Positions 18,034-26,723 of a DNA stretch of 64,000 nucleotides are shown in pieces. Below the pieces are notes generated by a model. It had not been told where the DNA came from. It was given only the letters and a program-made list of their open reading frames with translations, and searched no databases. The translations under genes were made by a program, and so were the position numbers. Source of the stretch: Embleya scabrispora (GTDB lineage Bacteria; Actinomycetota; Actinomycetes; Streptomycetales; Streptomycetaceae). Numbering within the stretch: position 1 is the stretch's first letter; each line of letters starts with the position of its first letter. The stretch is from assembly GCF_002024165.1 (NCBI RefSeq), contig NZ_MWQN01000001.1, positions 2,480,001 to 2,544,000 of the forward strand, given 5' to 3'.

Positions 18034-19350
18034 TTACAGCGGGACGGCCTGGCCCTCGTGCCAGGCGGTCACCGGCACGAATCCGCGCGCGCCGTATTCG
18101 CCGAACACGGTCAGCCCCGTACCGCCGGACATCGCGGACAACCGCCACAGCGCCTGCTCGCCGGTCCGGGCGCGGTCCACCGGCAGCCAGAACCCGTCCG
18201 CGCCGGCGATGCGCCACCCCATCGGCTCCGGCACCGCCAGCACGTCGGCGAGCACCACCGGCCAGGCCTCCAGCCACGGCTCGCGGCGCAACGCCTCGGC
18301 GTAGGCCAGGGTCGCCTCCTCGGGCCCCACCCCGGCCGGCTCGGCCCCGGCGGCCGGCTCACCGGTCCGCTCGCCCAGCGCCACCCGCAGCGGCACCGCG
18401 TCGTCGTGGAAGGCCGCGTCGGCCTCGATGGTGCGCCCCACGGGCAGGGCCAACTGCGGCGCCCGCCCCTGCGGCCCGAAGGCCAGCACCAGCGCGGGCC
18501 GGCCCGACCCGGTGCCGCGCAGCCAGATCCGCCGCTCGGTCAGCCCGCCGTCGACGCTGTCCCGGCTGCCGAGCACCAGCCACCGATCGTGCACCGCGGT
18601 GCCCTCGGCCCGCGCCGCCCGCAGCACGTCCTCCGCGTCCACGGTCCAGCCGATGCGCGCCCGCAGTCCGGCCACCAGGGACGGATCCAGGTCGTCGGCG
18701 TGTTCGTGGGCGCGCAGGAGCAGCCACAACTCGGCGTAGTCCTCCAGCAGTCGGCCCGGCCAGCCCTCCGCCCCGGACGCGGGTATCGCGCCCGCCGCGC
18801 GCAACCTGGCGGCCAGGCCGGGGGCCTTGGCGTCGACCATACGCTCCGCGATGCCGTCCCACATCGCGTATCCCTCACGCTCGGTGCCCGCCAGACCCTG
18901 GTGCACCCGATCGGCCAGCCACCGGCGCAACCGCTCGGTGCCCTCGGCGACTTCGGCCGCCCGCCGCTCGGCCCGCCGCCGGGCCGCGGCGGGATCGGCC
19001 GGACCGGCCCGCCCCCGCCGTCCGGCCGCCGGGGCGTCGACCCAGTCGGGAGCGCTCGCCCCGACCGGCACCGCGGCCGGATCGTTCGCCCACAGGAGCA
19101 TCAGGCCGAGGGCGTGTACGCAGGGAAAGCCCGGTCGGGGGCACGAACATCGCCCCGTGGGACCGGCGGGATCGACCACCGTGCGGTAGGCCGTCGCGCC
19201 GCCGCCCGACCCCCAGATCGGGCCGTGCGCGGCCGTCGAGGCGCCGGTGGCCGACCACGACTCCGGTCTCGCGAGGGCGCTCCCGGCCGTGCGTGCTGCG
19301 GCGTCGGGGGCCAGTGCCAACACCCGTTCCGCGGTCCACCGTTGCTGCAT
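18034..19350 (-). CDS. SWIM zinc-finger domain protein
   Basis: 438 residues. A SWIM motif CSCPRPGFPCVHALGL (CxC...CxH) lies around residue 60-75, a zinc-binding module used for DNA or protein contacts. The rest is helical, with a second region (LVLGSRDSVDGGLTERRIWL) of beta character. ATG 19350 (MQQRWTAERVLALAPD) is chosen as start because this is where the conserved N-terminus begins; a longer in-frame start exists 30 bases upstream. First gene of the SWIM, DUF5691, (Uma2), MoxR, DUF5682, VWA set. Confidence 0.88.
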   Translation of the reverse strand: MQQRWTAERVLALAPDAAARTAGSALARPESWSATGASTAAHGPIWGSGGGATAYRTVVDPAGPTGRCSCPRPGFPCVHALGLMLLWANDPAAVPVGASAPDWVDAPAAGRRGRAGPADPAAARRRAERRAAEVAEGTERLRRWLADRVHQGLAGTEREGYAMWDGIAERMVDAKAPGLAARLRAAGAIPASGAEGWPGRLLEDYAELWLLLRAHEHADDLDPSLVAGLRARIGWTVDAEDVLRAARAEGTAVHDRWLVLGSRDSVDGGLTERRIWLRGTGSGRPALVLAFGPQGRAPQLALPVGRTIEADAAFHDDAVPLRVALGERTGEPAAGAEPAGVGPEEATLAYAEALRREPWLEAWPVVLADVLAVPEPMGWRIAGADGFWLPVDRARTGEQALWRLSAMSGGTGLTVFGEYGARGFVPVTAWHEGQAVPL

Positions 19351-19449
19351 GACGGCCACGGTACGGGCCCGCACCGACACGTGTGTGCGAGCCCGTCGAA
19401 CCCGCGGATCGCAGCGGGCCCGATGTCCGGATCCGGGCGAAGTGCCCGG

Positions 19450-19860
19450 TCAGGCGGCGGTGGTCGCCACGTGTGCGCGCACCCAGTCGACGATGTCGGT
19501 GGTCGGCGCGCCCGGGGTGAACACCGCCGCGACACCGATCCGCCGCAGCTCGGGGACGTCCTCCTCCGGGATGATCCCGCCGCCGAACACCAGGATGTCC
19601 TCGGCCTCGCGCTCCTTGAGCAGTTCGATCACCTTGGCGAAGAGCGTCATGTGCGCGCCGGAGAGCACCGAGAGGCCGATCGCGTCGGCGTCCTCCTGGA
19701 TGGCCGTCTCGACGATCTGGACCGGGGTCTGGTGCAGCCCGGTGTACACCACCTCGAAGCCCGCGTCGCGCAGTGCGCGCGCGACCACCTTGACCCCACG
19801 ATCGTGTCCGTCGAGCCCGGGCTTGGCCACGACGATCCTGATCGGTCCGGGAACACCCAT
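19450..19860 (-). CDS. icmB: Isobutyryl-CoA mutase small subunit, cobalamin-binding (IcmB type)
   Basis: 136 residues, the size of Streptomyces IcmB. The B12-binding motif DGHDRG supplies the cobalt-ligating His; SVLSGAHM and GGGIIPEEDV complete the flavodoxin-like fold. With a separately encoded large subunit it interconverts isobutyryl-CoA and n-butyryl-CoA. ATG 19860 is set by GGAGG five bases upstream; an ATG four codons earlier has no site. No large subunit gene is in the window. A methylmalonyl-CoA mutase B12 subunit is the alternative reading. Confidence 0.85.
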   Translation of the reverse strand: MGVPGPIRIVVAKPGLDGHDRGVKVVARALRDAGFEVVYTGLHQTPVQIVETAIQEDADAIGLSVLSGAHMTLFAKVIELLKEREAEDILVFGGGIIPEEDVPELRRIGVAAVFTPGAPTTDIVDWVRAHVATTAA

Positions 19861-20017
19861 CACTGCCTCCATGTACGTAGCGAAGCCCTCGCCCGGAGCG
19901 TAACCCCCACCCGGTCGGCACACGGGCGGCGGTCGACGGCGTCCGCCCGGACGGGTGTCGCCGCGGCGGACCTCGTCACCCGCCCGGCCGCCTGACCTGC
20001 GGTTCCGATCGCGAGGA

Positions 20018-20047
20018 TTGTCCTGTGAACGTCAAGGGAGCTACAGT
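20018..20047 (+). promoter_or_regulatory. Putative housekeeping promoter of the M23 peptidase gene
   Basis: TTGTCC (20018-20023) and TACAGT (20042-20047) are spaced by 18 bases, a fair match to the sigma-HrdB consensus. Transcription would begin near 20054, upstream of the AAGG ribosome site at 20074. Confidence 0.5.
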
Positions 20048-20085
20048 CCGTTTCCGACCGGCCCCCGAAACGTAAGGCGACGTAG

Positions 20086-21756
20086 GTGACGGACGTTCGC
20101 TACCCGAGTGCGCAGCAGCAGGCTCGCCACGGGTCGGACACCGAGGGTGCGTATTCCCCCTACGGCTCGTCCGACCCGGTCCACGGCGGCTACGACCAGG
20201 GCTACGAGTACGGCGCGAACGCCTACTCGGGCGACCCGAGCGGCGGTTGGCCCGCGGTCGACGCGGCGGGCGGGTGGGGTGTACCGACACCCGCGTACGA
20301 TGGATACGACACCGGCACCGGCTACCCCGCGGCGGCCGGCTACGCGTCCGGCGGGTACGCCGCCGTCGACCACTCCGGCACGCAGTACTCCGCCGTCGAC
20401 CACACCGCCGTCGGCTACGACACGACGGGCCACGGCTCGGGCGGCTACGACACCTCGGGGTACCAACCCGCCTACGACGCCTCGGGATACGTCCAGGTGC
20501 CGGGCCACGACGGCTACGGCAACGGCTCGTCGGACGGCTACAGCGGGTCCTACGACGCCTCCGGCGGCCATGCCGCGACCGGCACCTACGGCTACCCCGC
20601 GGTCCAGGACACCGGCTACGGCACGCAGACGCAGACCTGGGCGGTCACCGACACCGCGGTGCAGGATCCGGCGCCGGCGCCGTACGTCGATCCCGCGTGG
20701 GACGGCGGCTCGAACACCGGTATGTGGTACGCCGCTTCGGACACCGCCGCGTGGGAGTCCGACACCTGGTACTCCCCCGTCCCGGTGCGCGACGACGCCG
20801 ACAAGTGGTCGGGCGGAAACCGCTCGACGACGGACCTGTTCGACGACGGCACCACGCGTGCGCCGGCCGAGCCCGCGTTCGATGTCGGCGACCATGACCT
20901 CAGCGTGCCGGCCCGCACCGACACCGAGACCGACGCGGACGACGCGCGCGTCGAGCCGGCCGGGAAGCCGAAGGCCCGGGAGGCCCGGGAGGCCAAGGCC
21001 ACCAAGGGAGTCAAGGAAGCCGGGGAGTCCGCCGACAAGGCCCGGGTGAAGCGCAAACGCGCGTTCCCGCTGACCGCCGGCGCCCCGCTCGCGGTGATGG
21101 GCGCGGCGGCGATGGCCGTCGCGGCGGTCGGGGGCCTGCACACCGCGGGCGCCGAGACCAAGGACGCGGACCCGGTGGCCGGCGGCGAGGATCTGCCGCT
21201 GATGTCGCCGATGGACAAACAACTGGTGGATCTCCAGGTCGGCGCCGAGGACTTCGCCGAGCGCGCCAGTCGCGCGCAGACCCGGGTCTCGCTCCAGGAG
21301 CGCCAGGAACAGGCCCAGCAGGACCAGGAAGCCGAGCGCAAGCGCCGGGAGTCCCTCCGGCCCAAGTTCGTGCTTCCGGTCGCCCAGAAGGGCCTCAGCG
21401 CCTATTTCGGCTCCTCCGGCTCGCGCTGGGCGCACACCCACACCGGCATCGACTTCCCGGTGGACCTGAGCACCCCGGTGTTCGCGGTGATGGACGGCGT
21501 GGTGCGCACGCAGGTCAACTCGGCCTACGGGAACATGGTGATCCTGACCGGCAAGGACGGCACCGAGACCTGGTACTGCCACCTGACCCGGGCCAAGATC
21601 CGCTCCGGTCCGGTCAAGGCGGGCGACGTGATCGCCTACAGCGGCGACACCGGCAACAGCACCGGCCCGCACCTGCACTTCGAGGTCCGGCCCGGCGGCG
21701 GCGCCCCGATCAACCCGCTGCCCTGGCTGCGGGCGAACGGCCTCGACCCGACCTGA
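20086..21756 (+). CDS. M23 family metallopeptidase, membrane-anchored
   Basis: 556 residues. The first 300 or so are a cytoplasmic low-complexity region rich in Tyr, Gly, Asp and Ser (GYGTGYPAAAGY-like). A basic stretch KRKRAFPL precedes one helix (GAPLAVMGAAAMAVAAVGG), and the extracytoplasmic part contains a helix-forming Gln/Glu/Arg stretch and a LytM domain with HTGIDF (zinc His, Asp) and GPHLHFE. Such enzymes cut or regulate cross-links in peptidoglycan. GTG 20086 has AAGG eight bases upstream. The long Tyr/Gly-rich tail is unusual for this family. Confidence 0.92.
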   Translation: MTDVRYPSAQQQARHGSDTEGAYSPYGSSDPVHGGYDQGYEYGANAYSGDPSGGWPAVDAAGGWGVPTPAYDGYDTGTGYPAAAGYASGGYAAVDHSGTQYSAVDHTAVGYDTTGHGSGGYDTSGYQPAYDASGYVQVPGHDGYGNGSSDGYSGSYDASGGHAATGTYGYPAVQDTGYGTQTQTWAVTDTAVQDPAPAPYVDPAWDGGSNTGMWYAASDTAAWESDTWYSPVPVRDDADKWSGGNRSTTDLFDDGTTRAPAEPAFDVGDHDLSVPARTDTETDADDARVEPAGKPKAREAREAKATKGVKEAGESADKARVKRKRAFPLTAGAPLAVMGAAAMAVAAVGGLHTAGAETKDADPVAGGEDLPLMSPMDKQLVDLQVGAEDFAERASRAQTRVSLQERQEQAQQDQEAERKRRESLRPKFVLPVAQKGLSAYFGSSGSRWAHTHTGIDFPVDLSTPVFAVMDGVVRTQVNSAYGNMVILTGKDGTETWYCHLTRAKIRSGPVKAGDVIAYSGDTGNSTGPHLHFEVRPGGGAPINPLPWLRANGLDPT

Positions 21757-21796
21757 GCCCGACGCGCGTCGGGGATCCGGGACCTATCGTGGACGG

Positions 21797-22714
21797 ATGA
21801 GCTCATCCGAGGCGCAGTTCACCGCCGAGACCGGAAACCGTGGCGAATTCGTCCGGCAGGCCAACCGGTTCACCGGGCGGCCGGAGCCGGAGCGCGGGCG
21901 ATATCAGCTGGTGGTGTCCCTGGCCTGTCCGTGGGCGCATCGGGCGATCATCGTCCGTCGGCTGCTCGGGCTCGACGACGCGCTGGGTCTGTCCGTGGTG
22001 GACCCGATCCGGGACGAGCGCGGATGGCGGTTCACCAACCACCCGGACGGGCGCGATCCGGCAACCGGGCTGGCGTTCCTCGCCGACGCCTATCGGGCCA
22101 GTGACCCCACCTACGCCGGTCGGGTGACCGTACCCGCGATCATCGACCTGACCACCGGGCACGTGGTCACCAACGACTATCCGCAGATCACCCTCGACCT
22201 CTCCACCCGCTGGACCGCGCTGCACCGGGCCGACGCGCCCGATCTGTACCCCGAGCACCTGCGCGCGGAGATCGACGCGATCAACGCGGACGTGTTCCGG
22301 GACGTGAACAACGGCGTGTACCGGTGCGGGTTCGCCACCTCGCAGGCCGCCTACGAGGAGGCGTTCGACGCCCTGTTCGCCCGGCTGGACCTGCTGGAGA
22401 AGCGGCTGAGCGGGCAGCGCTTCCTGGTCGGCGAGTCGATCACCGAGGCGGACATCCGGCTGTTCACCACGCTGGTCCGCTTCGACGCGGTCTACCACGG
22501 CCACTTCAAGACCAATCTGCGCAAGCTGACCGAGTATCCGGTCCTGTGGGCCTACGCCCGCGACCTGTTCCAGACCGAAGGCTTCGGGGACACGGTCGAC
22601 TTCGACCACATCAAGCGGCACTACTACGTCACACACGACGCGATCAACCCGACCGGAATCGTCCCAAAGGGCCCCGACCCAAAACTCTGGCACACCCCCC
22701 ACAACCGCGCCTGA
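21797..22714 (+). CDS. Glutathionyl-hydroquinone reductase-like GST family protein
   Basis: 305 residues. Thioredoxin-fold domain with the active motif CPWAHR near residue 48, then TVPAIIDLTTGHVVTNDYPQI and a helical C-terminal domain (EADIRLFTTLVRFDAVYHGHFK). This is the Xi/ECM4/YqjG class that reduces glutathionyl-hydroquinones; in an actinomycete the thiol is likely mycothiol. A -10-like TATCGT lies six bases before ATG 21797, so a leaderless start is possible. Downstream lies the long G-rich repeat field. Confidence 0.92.
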   Translation: MSSSEAQFTAETGNRGEFVRQANRFTGRPEPERGRYQLVVSLACPWAHRAIIVRRLLGLDDALGLSVVDPIRDERGWRFTNHPDGRDPATGLAFLADAYRASDPTYAGRVTVPAIIDLTTGHVVTNDYPQITLDLSTRWTALHRADAPDLYPEHLRAEIDAINADVFRDVNNGVYRCGFATSQAAYEEAFDALFARLDLLEKRLSGQRFLVGESITEADIRLFTTLVRFDAVYHGHFKTNLRKLTEYPVLWAYARDLFQTEGFGDTVDFDHIKRHYYVTHDAINPTGIVPKGPDPKLWHTPHNRA

Positions 22715-22729
22715 CCCCACAGACGGGCG

Positions 22730-23300
22730 CGGCACGCGGGACGCGGCGCGGGGCGAGGCGCGGGGCGAGGCGAGACGCGAGGCGGGGCGAGGGGCGGGGC
22801 GAGGGGCGGGGCGAGGGGCGGGGCGGGACGCGCGGGGCGGGGCGGGGCGGGGCGGGACGCGCGGCGCGGCGCGGAACGCGAGGCACGGCGCGGCGCGAGG
22901 CGAGGCGGGGCGAGGCGGGGCGCGAGGCGGGGCGAGGCGCGAGGCGGGACGCGCGGCGCGGGGCGGCGCGGAACGCGAGGCACGGCGCGGCGCGAGGCGA
23001 GGCGCGAGGCGGGGCGAGGCGGGACGCGCGGCGCGGGGCGGGACGCGCGGCAAGGCGCGGCGCGGGGCGGCTCGTGGTGGTGGACGGGACGCCAGGCAAG
23101 GCGCGAGGCGCGGCACGGGAAGCGGGGTGCGGCTTGTGGTGCGTGGTGCGGCGGGACGTGGCACGGGTGCAGGGCGGAGTGTGCGGGGTGCGGAACGGGC
23201 GCGGGATGCGGGTCCGGGGCGCGGGGACGCGAGGTAGCGCGGAGACGCAGGCGCGGAGGCGCGGAGGCGCGGGGGTGCCGGCACCGGACCGTGGTCCGGA
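22730..23300. repeat. G-rich low-complexity repeat field
   Basis: About 570 bases in which the + strand is made almost wholly of G, C and A in short units such as GGCGAGGCGCGGGGCG and GGGGCGAGGGGCGGGGCG. There are many runs of four or more G. A 40-odd-base block (containing GGAACGCGAGGCACGGCGCG) occurs twice, near 22874 and 22970. No reading frame here has plausible codon use. It lies between the convergent GST-like gene and a small membrane protein gene, before a strong terminator hairpin. Confidence 0.85.
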
Positions 23301-23374
23301 GGGACCAAGGGCGCGGGCGCGAGGCGGCAAAGGGGTACGGGCGCGAACCCCGTGCCGTGCCGGCCGAGTGCGCA

Positions 23375-23413
23375 CGAGGGGGCGGGTGGGCTGTTTGCCC
23401 ACCCGCCCCCTCG
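23375..23413. terminator. Strong bidirectional terminator
   Basis: Perfect 17-bp GC-rich stem (23375-23391 with 23397-23413) around a TGTTT loop, between the convergent GST-like gene and the gene ending at 23434. Confidence 0.9.
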
Positions 23414-23433
23414 TCGTATGCCTGCCGTGTCGA

Positions 23434-23961
23434 CTACTTGGTCAGGTCGACGGCCGGCGGGGTGTCGTCCGGGCCGCCGTCGGAGGCGGCCGCCGGAGCG
23501 GCCGAGGATCCGGCCGGTGAGTCCGGCTCGGCCGGGGCCTCGACCACGGCCATGTTCTCGGTCTCGGTTTCCGCCGCGGCCTCGATGCCGGTTCCGGCCT
23601 CGATGTCGGACTCGAAGCCGGCTGCCGGTTTCGGCCCGAGGGTCCCGACCCCGAGGGTGCCGACGTGGTCCTCGTGCCCCTCCCGGCCGCCGAACGCCGT
23701 GCCGCCCGGCTCCGACGCCGCCGGCGTGAAGAACCCGGCCGGCGGCGTGGGTGCGGCCTCGGATCGGCCGGGCGGCAACATCGACCACAGCGCCCCGGCG
23801 AGGCCCGCCAGGCCCACCCCGATCGCCGCGGTGGCCAGCGACCACTCGGGGCTGATCAGCGCGTGACCGCCCGCTCGGAGCAGGTACGCGATCGCGATGC
23901 CGGTGAACACCACACCCGCGATCAGGGCCATCGGGTCGAAGCGCTGCCTGTTCGTCCTCAT
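23434..23961 (-). CDS. Small membrane protein with acidic tail
   Basis: 175 residues, not recognised. Two helices (ALIAGVVFTGIAIAYLL and LATAAIGVGLAGLAGALWSML) are followed by a 110-residue tail rich in Glu, Pro, Ala and Gly. GGAGGG is nine bases before ATG 23961. It follows the PspC/LiaF-like gene by 73 bases on the same strand and so may belong to that envelope-stress locus. Confidence 0.7.
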   Translation of the reverse strand: MRTNRQRFDPMALIAGVVFTGIAIAYLLRAGGHALISPEWSLATAAIGVGLAGLAGALWSMLPPGRSEAAPTPPAGFFTPAASEPGGTAFGGREGHEDHVGTLGVGTLGPKPAAGFESDIEAGTGIEAAAETETENMAVVEAPAEPDSPAGSSAAPAAASDGGPDDTPPAVDLTK

Positions 23962-24034
23962 CGGGATTCGCCCTCCATCCGGGTCACGCCGCTCGTCGGT
24001 GTCCTGCGCGGGTCGACCCGCTCGATCGTCGCGC

Positions 24035-25330
24035 TCATCGCGGCTGCCGTCCGTGGTCGCCGTACAGCAGTTCCACCTGGCCCGCGCCGACCTTCAGGTC
24101 CAGCGTGATCGTGCCGCGCTCCGGCTGCGCGATCGGCTCCACCGTCTCGCTCCGGTCCGGCCGCCAGCCGTCGTCGCGACCGCTCATCGTGCGCACGTCG
24201 CCGACGTCGGAGCGGGCCTTGAACACCACCCTGACGTCCTTGGGCACCCACACCTGGATCTGCCCGGCGCCCACGGTGGCCTTGACCGTCGCCGCACGGG
24301 CCGGCCCGAGGTCCAGGGTGCGCAGGTCCAGGTCCAGGTCGCCGCCGCCGAGGTGGTACGACCCGGGCAGCGCCGCGACCGAGGTCGGCGTGTACGTGCG
24401 CTCCCCCCACGGCCCGGTCAGCGGCACGGTGATCGCGGTGAGCCCGGCGAGCAGCGCGGTGAGCGCGAGGGCGGGCAGGATCAGCAGCCGGGCCCGACCG
24501 AACCAGGTGCCCGCGAGCAGACCCAGGCCGACGACGCCCAGCACGATCGCCACCGCGACGGTGAACGTCACGTCGGCCGCGTCGGTGCGGTTGAGCACCC
24601 ACAGCAGGCCGCCGACCATCATGGCCACCGACAGCGTGGCCGGCACCACGTACGAGCGCGGACGCTTCGCCGGCCGGCCCGGCTCGGCCGCGACCGGCTT
24701 CGCGGGCGGTTGCCCGTCCTCCGGCGCCGAGCCGGCACCGGGCACCTGCCACCACATCGGCGGTCTCGGGGCGGTGTCGCCGGCCGGGACGGTGTCGACC
24801 GGCGCGGGAGCGCCCGCCATCGCCGCGACCCCCGCCGTCCGCGCGGCGGCCTCGGACCTGCGTTTCGTGTCGGTCCAGACCATGAACAGGACCACGGCGG
24901 TGATCATCATCAGCGGGACCGACGGGCCGAAGCCCGAGTCCAGATACGTGAAGAACAAGGCGACCCCCATCACGGCGACCACGGTGGCGGCCGTCGCCCC
25001 GCGGTCGAACTTCCCGGAGAGCACCCGGCGCAGCACCGGCTGCTCCTCTCCACGGGCCGGGATCAACAGCCAGCCCAGGCTGTACACCAGTACGCCCACC
25101 CCGCCGAAGAGCGACAGCACCGCGAAGACGATGCGGAAGATCACCGGATCGAGGCCGAAATGCTCGCCGAGCCCGCCGCACACGCCGGAGACCATGCGGT
25201 CGTCGACGCTGCGCAACAGTTGGGGCCGAGTGGTCGTCGTCGTGGGCGCCGCCGACGACCCCGGAGGGCCGCCCGGGACGTCGCCGGCCCGGTTGCCGGC
25301 CGAGACACCGGGTTTCATGTCGTCGTTCAT
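24035..25330 (-). CDS. PspC and LiaF-like C-terminal domain membrane protein
   Basis: 431 residues. After a Thr/Pro-rich start, a PspC domain (LLRSVDDRMVSGVCGGLGEHFGLD...) with a membrane helix is seen at about 35-95, followed by further hydrophobic helices (four or five in total). The C-terminal 110 residues (LDLRTLDLGPARAATVKATVGAGQIQVWVPKDVRVVFKA...) have the beta-repeat form of the LiaF/DUF2154 envelope-sensing domain. Proteins of this kind detect membrane or wall damage. It is divergent from the PspC-kinase gene, 118 bases away, and probably shares control with it. Confidence 0.85.
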   Translation of the reverse strand: MNDDMKPGVSAGNRAGDVPGGPPGSSAAPTTTTTRPQLLRSVDDRMVSGVCGGLGEHFGLDPVIFRIVFAVLSLFGGVGVLVYSLGWLLIPARGEEQPVLRRVLSGKFDRGATAATVVAVMGVALFFTYLDSGFGPSVPLMMITAVVLFMVWTDTKRRSEAAARTAGVAAMAGAPAPVDTVPAGDTAPRPPMWWQVPGAGSAPEDGQPPAKPVAAEPGRPAKRPRSYVVPATLSVAMMVGGLLWVLNRTDAADVTFTVAVAIVLGVVGLGLLAGTWFGRARLLILPALALTALLAGLTAITVPLTGPWGERTYTPTSVAALPGSYHLGGGDLDLDLRTLDLGPARAATVKATVGAGQIQVWVPKDVRVVFKARSDVGDVRTMSGRDDGWRPDRSETVEPIAQPERGTITLDLKVGAGQVELLYGDHGRQPR

Positions 25331-25448
25331 GGGTCCATCGTGGCCTGCGCGCGGCCCCGTTCCCATCGGGCTCCGCCCTGGTCCGCCCCTGGCCCGACCC
25401 CGAGAGGGAATCAGGGTCGGGCCCTGATGCGCCCGGACTTGCCGGCGT

Positions 25449-26723
25449 GTGACGATCGGTCGTGTGACCGCCGTATATCCGCCCCCCGCCGCGCCGAACC
25501 GGCCCGTGCACCCGACGCCGAAGCTCCGCCGCGCCGCGTCCCACCGGTTCGCCGGCGGCGTCGCGCGCGGCCTGGCCGAGCATCTCGGCGTCGAGGTGGT
25601 GGTGCTGCGCGTCGCCTTCGTCGCGCTCGCGTTCTTCGCGGGTCTGGGCGTGGTCCTGTACGCGGCCTTCTGGATCTTCGTACCGCAGAGCGTGGGCACC
25701 GCGGCCCCGCCGAGCCGCGAGCGCGGCCGGGAACGGCATCAGGCGCTCGCGCTGATCATCGTGCTGATCGCGGCGACCATGCTCACCGGACTCGGGACCG
25801 ATACCGACACCGGCTCCGGCGACTGGTTGTGGCCGCTGCTCGTGGCCGGGCCCGGGGTGATCCTGCTGTGGCGTCAGGCCGACGAGTCGCAGCGGCAGCG
25901 CTGGTTCTCGCTGGACGGGCGCAGCCGGGTGGCGGGCTGGCTGCGCGCGCTGATCGGCGCCACGCTGGTGGTCGCGGGCCTGATCTTCTTCTCGCTCGGC
26001 CGGGGCGGCATCGGCGACGCGCTGGCCGCGATGCGCGGGGCGGGCCTGCTCCTGGTCGGCCTGCTGGTCATCTTCGGCCCGTACCTGCTGCGGCAGACCC
26101 GCGAGCTGGGCGCCGAGCGCCGGGCCCGCATCCGGGCCCAGGAGCGGGCCGAGGTGGCCGCGCACGTGCACGACTCGGTGCTGCACACGCTGACCCTGAT
26201 CCAGCGCCAGGTGGAGGACCCGCGCGAGGTGGCCCGACTGGCCCGGGCGCAGGAGCGCGAGTTGCGGGCCTGGTTGTACCGCCCCGACGGCGAGGAGCCG
26301 GACCGCACCTTCGCCGCCGCGCTGCGCGGGGTCGCCGCCGAGGTGGAGGACGCGCACGGGGTGTCCATCGAGATCGTGTGCGTGGGCGACTGTCCGGTCG
26401 ACGACCGGCTGTCCGCGCTGATCGCCGCCGCGCGCGAGGCGATGGTCAACGCGGCGAAGTACGCGGGCGGCGCGGCCATCTCGGTGTTCGGCGAGGCCGA
26501 CGAGGACACGGTCACGGTGTTCGTCCGCGACCGAGGACCCGGTTTCGACCCGGACGCCGTACCCGCCGACCGGCTGGGTGTGCGAGAGTCCGTGCTCGGG
26601 CGCATGCGCCGCAACGGGGGCGCCGCGAACATCCGCAGCGAACCCGGCGAGGGCACCGAGGTCGAGCTGGAGATGCGCCGCGCCGACGCCGGCCGGTCCG
26701 CTGTGGGAAGGACGAACACGTGA
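25449..26723 (+). CDS. PspC-domain sensor histidine kinase
   Basis: 424 residues from GTG 25449 (GTG 25464 is an alternative). The N-terminal PspC domain (RFAGGVARGLAEHLGVEVVVLRVAF) is followed by about four more helices, then a HisKA_3 dimerisation box EVAAHVHDSVLHTLTLIQRQ with the phosphorylated His near residue 241. An HATPase domain follows, with N-box REAMVNAAKYA and DRGPGFDPDA. It forms a pair with the LuxR regulator that overlaps its stop codon, and stands divergent to the PspC/LiaF-like gene: a sensor of envelope stress is the likely role. Confidence 0.93.
   Translation: MTIGRVTAVYPPPAAPNRPVHPTPKLRRAASHRFAGGVARGLAEHLGVEVVVLRVAFVALAFFAGLGVVLYAAFWIFVPQSVGTAAPPSRERGRERHQALALIIVLIAATMLTGLGTDTDTGSGDWLWPLLVAGPGVILLWRQADESQRQRWFSLDGRSRVAGWLRALIGATLVVAGLIFFSLGRGGIGDALAAMRGAGLLLVGLLVIFGPYLLRQTRELGAERRARIRAQERAEVAAHVHDSVLHTLTLIQRQVEDPREVARLARAQERELRAWLYRPDGEEPDRTFAAALRGVAAEVEDAHGVSIEIVCVGDCPVDDRLSALIAAAREAMVNAAKYAGGAAISVFGEADEDTVTVFVRDRGPGFDPDAVPADRLGVRESVLGRMRRNGGAANIRSEPGEGTEVELEMRRADAGRSAVGRTNT

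Noticed and set aside
16741-19995. A 1,084-codon + strand open frame antisense to DUF5691, SWIM and icmB
   Set aside because: Shadow of three well-supported minus strand genes; poor codon bias and no recognisable domain.
22715-23433. Possible protein made of Arg/Gly/Ala repeats in the G-rich field
   Set aside because: All frames are open on both strands because T is nearly absent; no start site and no biased codon position.
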